15,812 nucleotides of DNA from CALZJC01 sp041574955 (GTDB lineage: Bacteria > Acidobacteriota > Thermoanaerobaculia > Multivoradales > JAHEKO01): contig JBFGNS010000102.1 of the NCBI GenBank assembly GCA_041574955.1, forward strand, positions 1 to 15,812, given 5' to 3'. The translations under genes and the position numbers were made by a program. The notes below the pieces were generated by a model. That model was not told where the DNA came from, made no database searches, and saw nothing but the letters and a program-made list of their open reading frames with translations. This document shows positions 7,582 to 14,425 of this stretch, one piece after another; position 1 is the first letter of the stretch, and each line of letters opens with the position of its first letter.

Positions 7582-8259
7582 ATGAGGGCAGCCGGATCTT
7601 TCAAACGGAGCGTCCTGGTGGCCGCCGTGCTGGCCATGCTGGCGGTGCCGGCGGCGGCGGGCGAGCGGCAGCGCCAGAAGCTGCGCACGGCGCGGGCGGT
7701 CTACGTCGAGCTGATGGAGGCGCCGGACCGGCGCGTGCCGCAGCGGCTGCTCGAGAGCTCGCGCTGCGTGGCGGTCATCCCCGGAGTGATCAAGGGCGCC
7801 TTCGGCTGGGGCGGCCGGCACGGCCGCGGCGTCCTGTCGTGCAAGCGCGGCGGCAGCTGGACGGCGCCGGTGTTCGTGACCCTGGCGGGCGGCAGCTTCG
7901 GGCTGCAGATCGGCGGCCAGGCGAGCGACTTCGTGCTGTTCTTCCTCACCGAGCGCAGCGTCCGCTCGCTGCTCGAGACCGAGTTCACGCTCGGCGGCGA
8001 CGTCAGCGTCGCCGCGGGGCCGGCGGGACGCAGCGCCGAGGCCACCACCGATCTCAAGCTCAAGGCCGAGATCTTCAGCTACGCCAAGTCGCGCGGCCTG
8101 TTCGCCGGCCTGTCGGTCGAAGGCGCCCGGCTGGGTCCCAAGAAGCGCTGGATTCGCTCGTACTACGGCCCCGGGCTGACCGCCGAGGCGATCCTGTTCG
8201 ACAACGCCGTGCCGCAGCCGCCGCCCGACGCGCGTGCGTTCCTCGAGGTGCTGCCCTAG
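7582..8259 (+). CDS. SYLF (Ysc84-type) domain lipid-binding protein, secreted
   Basis: 225 aa. A Sec-type signal peptide spans about residues 1-26 (SVLVAAVLAMLAVPAAAG), followed by a SYLF/DUF500 domain over residues about 30-210. Visible family features are the CVAVIPGVIKGAFGWGGRHG segment (62-81), GRGVLSC, SFGLQIGGQASDFVLFF (105-121), a second half with TDLKLKAEIFSYAKSRGLFAGLSVEGARL (about 156-184) and the tail YYGPGLTAEAIL. In eukaryotes SYLF domains bind phosphoinositides; bacterial exported versions are common and their role is poorly known, perhaps outer-membrane or periplasmic lipid binding. ATG 7582 is preferred over the in-frame ATG at 7552 because GGAAGGAG lies 7 bases upstream and the signal peptide starts cleanly. 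The gene ends only 6 bp from the convergent membrane-protein gene. Confidence 0.92.
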   Translation: MRAAGSFKRSVLVAAVLAMLAVPAAAGERQRQKLRTARAVYVELMEAPDRRVPQRLLESSRCVAVIPGVIKGAFGWGGRHGRGVLSCKRGGSWTAPVFVTLAGGSFGLQIGGQASDFVLFFLTERSVRSLLETEFTLGGDVSVAAGPAGRSAEATTDLKLKAEIFSYAKSRGLFAGLSVEGARLGPKKRWIRSYYGPGLTAEAILFDNAVPQPPPDARAFLEVLP

Positions 8260-8274
8260 CCCGGCTCAGCGGGC
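8259..8274. terminator. Weak candidate hairpin between convergent genes
   Basis: GCCCG (8259-8263) and CGGGC (8270-8274) form a perfect 5-bp stem with a 6-base loop, covering the 6-bp gap between the convergent SYLF and membrane-protein genes and overlapping the latter's stop codon. There is no T run on either side, so it is at best a weak bidirectional terminator. Confidence 0.25.
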
Positions 8275-9102
8275 AATCCACGCCACCAGCAGCAGGCTCA
8301 GCCCGGCGATCACGCCGACGCCTACCAGGCCGCAGCCGACGCCGATCCAGATCGGGTTCACCGGCAGCCGGCGCGAGGTGCGAGACCACCGCTCGAGCCG
8401 GCTCTCCTCGAGACCCTGGGGCGAAGGTCCCTGGGCCTCGACCGCGTCGGCCAGCCGGGAGAGCCGCGCCGTCCAGCGGTCGATGTTGGCCTCGGTGACC
8501 TCGGACAGCGGCAGGAAGGCGCGCAGGTAGACGACGGCTGCCGGCGTCCACAGCAGACCCGGCGCGGTCCGGGCGGTGGGCCGCATCAGCTCCGCCACCG
8601 TCTCGGCCACCCCCGGCCGCGCCAGCAGGCGCGACATCCAGGCCGGATCGTGGGCCAGCACCTCGCAGTCGGCGAGCGCGGCGGGGGGCTCGACCGGCCG
8701 GCCCTCGTCGAACAGCCGCCGGCTGAGCGCCTGCACCACCGGTCCGGCGCGCCGCACCGCGCCACGGGTCGCGACGTCGCACTCGAGCGCCAGCGTGAGG
8801 TGTGGACCGCGCGACACCCAGCCGTTGAACGCCCGGCCGCTCACCGTGCCGTGCCAGCCGCGCGCCCGCGTGCCTGCCTGCCGCCCCGCCATGCCGCGGC
8901 CGGCGAAAGCGGCGTCCAGCCGGCGGCCGCGGCGCCGGACCCACCACACCGACAGCAGCACGACGAGCGCGATCTGGACCGCCAGCAGCAGCCCCACCGC
9001 CAGCATAGCCAGTCCCTCCTGGTCGGGCCGCGCGCGGTTGGCTACCAGCAGCGCAAAGCCCACCAGCACGGCTCCCATCAGCGCCCCGAACGGCGCCACC
9101 AC
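8266..9102 (-). CDS. Hypothetical membrane protein with three predicted helices, last gene of CHAT operon
   Basis: I do not recognise a family. About 278 aa from a GTG at 9102. Two hydrophobic helices open the protein (about 4-22 and 31-55, the second ending in WWVRRRGRR), followed by a soluble region of about 190 residues and a C-terminal helix (about 250-276). The middle region begins with a compact beta-like stretch (GWHGTVSGRAFNGWVSRGPH, 82-101) and continues helical. The start is uncertain: the frame is open back to 9384, but there is no ATG and no clear Shine-Dalgarno between the upstream gene's stop (9173) and the first helix. The coding frame could begin at GTG 9102 or 9099, or at a rare CTG further up. 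It is on the same strand as the zinc-motif gene, suggesting the last member of the CHAT operon. The stop is 6 bp from the convergent SYLF gene. Confidence 0.75.
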   Translation of the reverse strand: MVAPFGALMGAVLVGFALLVANRARPDQEGLAMLAVGLLLAVQIALVVLLSVWWVRRRGRRLDAAFAGRGMAGRQAGTRARGWHGTVSGRAFNGWVSRGPHLTLALECDVATRGAVRRAGPVVQALSRRLFDEGRPVEPPAALADCEVLAHDPAWMSRLLARPGVAETVAELMRPTARTAPGLLWTPAAVVYLRAFLPLSEVTEANIDRWTARLSRLADAVEAQGPSPQGLEESRLERWSRTSRRLPVNPIWIGVGCGLVGVGVIAGLSLLLVAWIAR

Positions 9103-9172
9103 CAGCGTGGTGAGGCATCCGCGCCCGTAGGCGCGGCTGAGCGGACCAGGACTCGACAGGGAGGCTACGTTA

Positions 9173-9793
9173 TCAGCCGGCCCACGGGTCTGCGGCTGCC
9201 GGGCCGAGGACGAGCGCGAGCGGGCCGTCGGCCTGCGGGAACAGCCAGAGCTCTGCCGGCTCCCCCGGCAGACCGCCAGCGCGCAGCTGCCCCCGCGCAC
9301 CGGTGGTGCCGGTCGCCAGGTAGCGGTCCTCGCCGAGGGCGATCCAGGGCACGCCAGCGAGCGGCTCGCCGCCGGGGCCGACACAGGTGCCGCTCAGCGA
9401 GCTGCCGTCCGTGTCCGCCGCCACCGTCAGCTCGAGGGCGAAGCCAGCGTGCTCGCTCAGCAGGTGGCGCTCACCGCCGGCCTCACCCCGCGTTCCGACC
9501 GGCGCGGGCTCGGCGGCGCTGTCTCGCAGCACGCGCAGCAGGGTCGCGGCCAGCTGTTGCCGTCGCTGGTACGGGCCGAGCGTCGCCATCGCCTTGACCA
9601 GCCGGATGGCGGCGGCGGGCGGCGCGGGGCCACGCTCGGCCGCCGCCACTGCCATCACCCGCTCGATCAGCCGCAGGTTCGCGGCGCACCGGCGGCATCC
9701 GGTCGCCAGGTGACCCTCGAGCTCGCCGCGCCGAGGGTCGCCTGAGAGACCGCGGGCGAAGTCGGCCCAGGCTGCCAGGTCGGGGTGCGCCAT
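9173..9793 (-). CDS. Small protein with anti-sigma-like HC2 zinc motif and C-terminal beta domain
   Basis: 206 aa, no signal peptide and no membrane helix, so probably cytoplasmic. The N-terminus (about 1-50) resembles zinc-binding anti-sigma-factor domains (zf-HC2): an acidic/hydrophobic helix and then His28-LATG-Cys33-RR-Cys36 (HxxxxCxxC), one residue longer between His and Cys than the common HxxxCxxC. The middle (60-95) is helical and basic. The C-terminal part (about 117-195) looks beta-rich, with LSGTCVGPGGEPLAGVPWIA and a later TGTTGARGQLRAGGLP resembling carboxypeptidase-regulatory/transthyretin-like sandwiches. The ATG at 9793 is 16 bp after the S8 protease stop, so it is likely co-transcribed. 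No sigma factor is in the window. It may be a regulator or target of the CHAT protease, but that is inference from position. Confidence 0.82.
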   Translation of the reverse strand: MAHPDLAAWADFARGLSGDPRRGELEGHLATGCRRCAANLRLIERVMAVAAAERGPAPPAAAIRLVKAMATLGPYQRRQQLAATLLRVLRDSAAEPAPVGTRGEAGGERHLLSEHAGFALELTVAADTDGSSLSGTCVGPGGEPLAGVPWIALGEDRYLATGTTGARGQLRAGGLPGEPAELWLFPQADGPLALVLGPAAADPWAG

Positions 9794-9809
9794 CCCGTCG
9801 CGCCCCAGG

Positions 9810-11303
9810 CTAGCAGTCGCTCGGCTTGCCCGACAGACCGCAATCCATGCCGTGCATCACGTCCAGCCGGCCGTAGCCGAGGCTGGCGTCGCCGACGTCG
9901 TCCGACGAGAACATCAGCGCGTCGTACGCCTGCCAGTAGGAGATCGGGATGAAGTTCGGTCCCTTGATGTCGTGCATCAGCGAGATCGCGCCGGCGGCCA
10001 GCGCCGAGCTGAACGAGGTGCCCCAGACGCCGGCGTACAGGCCGCCGGGGTAGGTGGTCACCAGCGCCTCGCCGGGCGCCGCCATCATCACGATGCTCAG
10101 CCCGCGGTTGGTGAAGTCGCTGCGCACGTCCTGCTGGTCGCTCGAGGCGGTGCCGATGACGTTGGGGAAAGCCGCCGGATAGCGCAGCGGGCAGTTGGCG
10201 CCCGGCAGGTAGCACAGGGGTCCCCACGAGTAGCCCTCGTTGCCGGCGGAGGCGACCGCCACGACGCCGTTGAGCTCGGCGTAGAGCAGAGCCTGCTCCA
10301 GCTCGTACGAGTGCTCCGGCGTCGAGAAGCTCATGTTGATGACGTTGGCGCCGTTGTCCACCGCGTAGTAGATGGCGCGCACGATCTGGCCGAGGCTGGC
10401 ATGGCCGTCGCCGTCGAACACGCGTAGCGGCATGATGTAGGCGCCGGGCGCGATCAGCCGGACCAGACCGGCCACCATGGTGCCGTGGCCGAAGGCGTCG
10501 GGCAGGGTGATGTCGTCCAGGATGCTGGTGTACGACTGCTCCAGGATGGTCTCCGCCGCTGGCCCCTTGCCGAGCGTCACGCCGTCACCGTCGAGGATGC
10601 TGGTGTACGACTGCTCGGCGATGGCGCGCACGTCGGCCTCGTCCTGGGCCGCGGTGGCGGGGTCGAGCGCCGCCCACTCCGACGCCACGCCGGGCTGATC
10701 GAGGACAAAGTCGTAGCCCGGTACCAGGGCGTCGACCAGCACCGGGTGGTCGGGGTCGACGCCGGTGTCGAGGATCGCCACCACGCCCAGGCCGAGCGCC
10801 TCGGGGCGCGGATCGGCGTGCGCCAGGTCGGCCTTGATCAGGCTGACCGCGGGCTGCGCGGCGTAGCCGTTCCACAGCGGGCTCGAGAAGAGCGACGTCT
10901 CGGGCCCGACGTAGGTGCCGGTCGCGGCCAATGTGCCTACGAACGCCGGGTCGGTCGTGTCGATGGTCGCACTGGCGGCGTTCTCGCTCACCACCTCGGC
11001 GTCGGCCAGCTCGGCGGCGATCACCAGCGGATCGACCTCGAGGCCGGCCAGGGTGACCTCGGGCTGGATGTTGGCCGGGCCCGTGACCAGCTTGAGCACC
11101 GGCTCGCCCGGCCGCACGTCGACCACCTCGGTCAGCCCGTGGACCGCCAGCACGGTGGAAACGTCGGCCGATGCCGCGCGCAGCAGGAAGCAGTTGTAGG
11201 ACTGGCCCTGGCAGCTGGGCGCCTGGGCCTGGGCCGCCAACGGCAGCGCCAGGCAGCAGGCCAGCAGCAAAGACAGTGTCTTCTGGATTCTGAATCGGAT
11301 CAT
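9810..11303 (-). CDS. Secreted subtilisin-family (S8) serine protease with repeated-motif insert
   Basis: 497 aa exported protease. The signal peptide is MIRFRIQKTLSLLLACCLAL followed by PLAAQAQA. Residues about 45-108 resemble a fervidolysin-like N-terminal prodomain (VHGLTEVVDVRPGEPVLKLV). The S8 catalytic domain has Asp179 (AILDTGVD), His273 (GHGTMVAGL), oxyanion Asn355 (ASAGNEG) and Ser430 (GTSFSS rather than the usual GTSMAS), so it should be active. Between Asp and His an insert of about 70 residues holds two EQSYTSILD copies (230-238, 255-263). Three local Cys pairs (31/38, 364/371, 488/497) could form small disulfide loops, consistent with export. The ATG at 11303 has GAGG 6 bases upstream. 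It starts 39 bp after the CHAT gene and is followed 16 bp later by the zinc-motif gene. The substrate is unknown. Confidence 0.94.
   Translation of the reverse strand: MIRFRIQKTLSLLLACCLALPLAAQAQAPSCQGQSYNCFLLRAASADVSTVLAVHGLTEVVDVRPGEPVLKLVTGPANIQPEVTLAGLEVDPLVIAAELADAEVVSENAASATIDTTDPAFVGTLAATGTYVGPETSLFSSPLWNGYAAQPAVSLIKADLAHADPRPEALGLGVVAILDTGVDPDHPVLVDALVPGYDFVLDQPGVASEWAALDPATAAQDEADVRAIAEQSYTSILDGDGVTLGKGPAAETILEQSYTSILDDITLPDAFGHGTMVAGLVRLIAPGAYIMPLRVFDGDGHASLGQIVRAIYYAVDNGANVINMSFSTPEHSYELEQALLYAELNGVVAVASAGNEGYSWGPLCYLPGANCPLRYPAAFPNVIGTASSDQQDVRSDFTNRGLSIVMMAAPGEALVTTYPGGLYAGVWGTSFSSALAAGAISLMHDIKGPNFIPISYWQAYDALMFSSDDVGDASLGYGRLDVMHGMDCGLSGKPSDC
10515..10616 (-). repeat. Duplicated 27-bp element encoding EQSYTSILD in the S8 protease
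   Basis: Copies lie at 10515-10541 and 10590-10616 (26 of 27 bases identical, exactly 75 bp or 25 codons apart, same frame). Both encode EQSYTSILD. They sit between the catalytic Asp and His of the S8 protease. The intervening residues GDGVTLGKGPAAETIL are not repeated. Confidence 0.9.
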
Positions 11304-11342
11304 CGTGAACCTCGCGGAAATGTCGCTAATCTCGGTTTCACT

Positions 11343-14252
11343 TCAATTAGGGTCGCGTTTCGGGGTGCTTGATATAGCGGGAGTTCCGCTCCCGAGCCGC
11401 CCCACCAGGACGAACGGCGCCCAGTAGTACGGATGCTCTAACTTGCGCCGCAGGCCGAGCTGAGCCCGGCGCAGCGCCTCGGCCGGCGCCCGGCCGGCCG
11501 CCAGCTGGAGGTAGAAGGTCTCCATGAACACGCTGGTGCTCTCGTCGTTGACGTCCCACAGCGAGACCATCACAGCCCCGGCGCCGGCGTACAGCAGACC
11601 GCGCGTCAGGCCGAGCAGCTCGTCGGCGCCTTGCACCGCGCTCAGGCCGGTCCCGCAGCCGCTCAGGACCACCAGCTCGCCATCGAGGCGGAGGTTGAAC
11701 AAGTCGAACAGGCTGAGCCGCGAGCCCGCCAGCCGCACCGCCGAGAACATCGGGTTGTCGCGCCGAAACAGCCCGTGGGTGGCGATGTGGAGATACCGTC
11801 GTCCGGCCGCCAGCCGTTCCAGGTTGTCGCGGCTCGCCTCTTCGCCGAGCAGCAGCCGCGAGTCCGGCAGCAGCTCGGCCACCCGCCGTGCCTCGCGCTC
11901 GATCAGCGGCGCGCGCTCGTCGGGCACCCCCAGCACCAGAGCACCCCTCGCCGGCGCCGCCGGACGCTGCTGGCAGAGCTGAAAGACGCTCGCCGACGGA
12001 GCGTAGGAGACCGATCGGTGCTCGGCGAGGCAGCGCTCGCCCGTTCCGAAAGCGTGGAACGGCAGCCCGTGCAGCACGCCGTGCGGTGCGATCACCAGGT
12101 GGTCGCCATCGAGCGCGTCCTCGAACGGAGCCAGCAGGCGGTCGTGGAACCGCGATAGCACTTCGGCTGTGGCCCGCTGGGCGAACTGCCCGAACCGCTC
12201 GAGGTACTCGGGACCCAGGTGGAACTTGCCGAACTGGGTGTCGAGCGCGGTCTTGAGCGATTCCAGCTCGTCGAGGCCGGTCAGCTCGCGCATCGCCAAC
12301 CGCCGGCCGTCGATCAGGCAGCCGTAGACGCGCCGTCGGGCGGTGAAGTAGGCGAGCAGCTGGCTGCCCCCCGGCAGGGCCTCCCTCACCGCCGCCAGGC
12401 CGGCGACGCCGCTGCCGGTGAGCGAGGCCAGCTCGGGGTCTGCCGACTGCAGGCGGCGCAGGCGCCGCAGGAGATCGCGCTCGCGCTCGGCGCTCTGCCG
12501 GCGCAGCCCGGCGACCCGTTCGAGCGAGCGTTCGTCAGCCCGGCCCTCCTCGCGGTCGATCTGCCGGTGGAGCCAGCTGGCCTGCGCCCGCAGCTCGCGA
12601 ATCTCGTCCATCAGGCTGTCGACTCCCACGCTGGTGGGCCGCAGGTCGCCCAGCCGCGTGGCCAGCAGCTCGGCCAGGCCTCGCGACTTGGCCTTCTGCA
12701 TCACTTCGAAGCCGCGCTCGACAGCGGTCCCGCCGCCGTGCTCGAGCTGCCAGGCGAAGAGTGACTCGTAAACGGCTTGCTGATCGCTGGACAGCCCCAC
12801 CTTGAGCTCTTCCGCCCGTAAGTTGGCGCGCAGCCCTTCCAGGGTCGTGGCGGCGCGCTCGTACATCTGCCTGGCCAGCCCGCTCCTGCCGGCCGCCTCG
12901 GCGGCGGCGCCCGCGACGAACTGCAGCCGAAACTCGAGAGCCGGCAGATCGCCGCCCGACAGCCGCTCCAGGGCGGCGGCGCACCGCTCGCCGGCGGCCT
13001 CGGCATCGCCGGTCGCCAACGCTACTCGCGCCAGCACCAGCTCGCACAGCCCGATCTTGGCGGGGATGCCGATCTCCTGAAACGCCGAAAGCGCCGCAGC
13101 AGCGTGCGACCCGGCCTCGCCCGACCGCTGCCGCTCGAGCAGGATCTGGGCCCGGAACAGCTCCACCAACCCGCCCCAGTAGCGGTTCTGCTGGGCGGCG
13201 AACATACCGGCAGCGCGCTCCAGCTGCTCCTCCGCCTGCTGCCAGCCGGCGCGGCGGGCGGCGGCCACGGCCGCCAGGGTGAGTCCCTTGGCGGTCTCGT
13301 ACGGCATGTCGAGCGCCTCGAACTCGTCGACCGCCTGGGCTGCCTGCCAGCCGGCCTCGCGGCCGAGGTTGAGCTCCAGGTACAGCTCGGCCAGATCGAG
13401 CTCGCAGAGCGCCGCGTGGTGGCGGTCGCCGGCTTCGAGGCAGCGCTCGCGCGCCTGCTCGAACAGCAGCACGGCGTTCGAATAGTCGCCGCGCAAGTAG
13501 TGGAGATAGGCGATGTTGTACTCGACCTCCAGCGCCAGGCGGTCGAGACCGTGGCGGCTGCAGTAGTCGCGCGCCTCGCCGTAGGCGGTCACCGCGGCGT
13601 CGAAGCGGTGGAGCTGCTGCTGGCAGACGGCGATGTTGCGCAGCGCGGCGGCGACGTCGGGGACGCGGCCGCCGTCGGCGAAGTAGCGCTGTGCCGAGCG
13701 GAACCGGTCGAGAGCCTCCTCCAGCCGGTCCTGGTAGGCCAGCGAGTGCCCGACGTTGAACTCCAGCCGCGCCGTGAGCTGCGGCTCGCCCAACCGCTCG
13801 CACAGTCGCCGCGCCGTCGCCGCCCACTCGCCGGCACGCTCGAACTCGCCCAGATAGGTGAGCGCGGCCAGGCCGGTGCTGAGCGTGCGCGCGGTCTCGC
13901 GCTGCTCCCCGGCGCGCTCGAAGAGGCTCACCGCGGCCTCGTACTGCTCGACCGCCGCCGCCAGCTCGCGGCGTGAGAGCAGCAGGTTGGCCGAGGCGCG
14001 GGCGAAACGGCCGAGAGCTACGTCGTCGCCCAGCTCCCGGGACAGCCAGCCGGCGGTGTCGAGCAGCCGGCCGGCGGTCTCGAGATCGACACGCGCGGCG
14101 CTGTTGACCGCTTCGCACAGCCGGTCGACGGTGTCGAGACCGAGCAGCTCCGGGTGATCGGTGAAGAAGCCACGACGCTCGTCGTCGCCGGCGAGCGCGG
14201 ACAGCCCGGGCGGCAAACCCGCGGCGACAAAGGACAGACCCTCGGACTCCAT
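11343..14252 (-). CDS. TPR-CHAT protein (caspase-like cysteine protease with tetratricopeptide sensor region)
   Basis: 969 aa, no signal peptide, predicted cytoplasmic. Residues about 60-500 are helical TPR-like repeats (for example AAVEQYEAAVSLFERAGE, EEALDRFRSAQRYFADGG, YSNAVLLFEQARERCLEAGD). A charged helical linker (about 545-605) leads to the C-terminal CHAT domain (about 715-950). The caspase-like dyad is intact: His826 in HIATHGLF and Cys866 in VVLSGCGTGL. Family motifs follow: DELLGLTRGLLYAGAGAVMVS, SLWDVND and a YYWAPFVLVG end. CHAT proteins are clan CD proteases, activated through their repeat domain; the best-known relative is the TPR-CHAT (Csx29) of type III-E CRISPR, but no cas gene is here. 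The ATG at 14252 is preferred; an in-frame GTG at 14264 is an alternative. It is the first gene of the four-gene minus-strand operon. Substrate and trigger are unknown. Confidence 0.93.
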   Translation of the reverse strand: MESEGLSFVAAGLPPGLSALAGDDERRGFFTDHPELLGLDTVDRLCEAVNSAARVDLETAGRLLDTAGWLSRELGDDVALGRFARASANLLLSRRELAAAVEQYEAAVSLFERAGEQRETARTLSTGLAALTYLGEFERAGEWAATARRLCERLGEPQLTARLEFNVGHSLAYQDRLEEALDRFRSAQRYFADGGRVPDVAAALRNIAVCQQQLHRFDAAVTAYGEARDYCSRHGLDRLALEVEYNIAYLHYLRGDYSNAVLLFEQARERCLEAGDRHHAALCELDLAELYLELNLGREAGWQAAQAVDEFEALDMPYETAKGLTLAAVAAARRAGWQQAEEQLERAAGMFAAQQNRYWGGLVELFRAQILLERQRSGEAGSHAAAALSAFQEIGIPAKIGLCELVLARVALATGDAEAAGERCAAALERLSGGDLPALEFRLQFVAGAAAEAAGRSGLARQMYERAATTLEGLRANLRAEELKVGLSSDQQAVYESLFAWQLEHGGGTAVERGFEVMQKAKSRGLAELLATRLGDLRPTSVGVDSLMDEIRELRAQASWLHRQIDREEGRADERSLERVAGLRRQSAERERDLLRRLRRLQSADPELASLTGSGVAGLAAVREALPGGSQLLAYFTARRRVYGCLIDGRRLAMRELTGLDELESLKTALDTQFGKFHLGPEYLERFGQFAQRATAEVLSRFHDRLLAPFEDALDGDHLVIAPHGVLHGLPFHAFGTGERCLAEHRSVSYAPSASVFQLCQQRPAAPARGALVLGVPDERAPLIEREARRVAELLPDSRLLLGEEASRDNLERLAAGRRYLHIATHGLFRRDNPMFSAVRLAGSRLSLFDLFNLRLDGELVVLSGCGTGLSAVQGADELLGLTRGLLYAGAGAVMVSLWDVNDESTSVFMETFYLQLAAGRAPAEALRRAQLGLRRKLEHPYYWAPFVLVGRLGSGTPAISSTPKRDPN

Positions 14253-14365
14253 CGTTGGCCCCACGCCTGCCGGGCCATCGACGGTCGTCCCGCCGCGACA
14301 AGATGCCGCCGACGCCTCCCAACGGCGCCTCCAGCGACCCCAGCCCTGCCGGCTGCGCGAGTCTA

Positions 14366-14379
14366 CCTTCCCGGGAAGG
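14366..14379. promoter_or_regulatory. Perfect 14-bp palindrome in the divergent CHAT/topoisomerase VI gap, candidate operator
   Basis: CCTTCCCGGGAAGG is a perfect inverted repeat, centred at 14372/14373. It lies 46 bp before the topoisomerase VI ATG and about 110 bp before the CHAT start, in the shared divergent gap (14253-14425). A looser 9-bp pair (CCCAGCCCT 14339-14347, AGGGCTGGG 14377-14385) overlaps it. Function as a binding site is inferred. I see no confident -10/-35 pair in this gap for either gene. Confidence 0.4.
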
Positions 14380-14425
14380 GCTGGGCGCCGCGGCGTGAAA
14401 AGATCCGCTCCGGCTGGAGACCGCG

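Noticed and set aside
4018..8259. Very long plus-strand open frame (over 1400 codons) with an Arg/Gly/Pro-rich translation over most of its length
   Set aside because: Only its last 225 codons (7582-8259, SYLF gene) look like a protein. The rest is a stop-poor shadow of the BNR gene in GC-rich DNA.
10515..10616. Two spaced near-identical repeats considered as CRISPR-like
   Set aside because: Only two copies, in frame in a protease gene, with a coding spacer. No cas genes are visible, so a type III-E link to the TPR-CHAT protein is also not supported.
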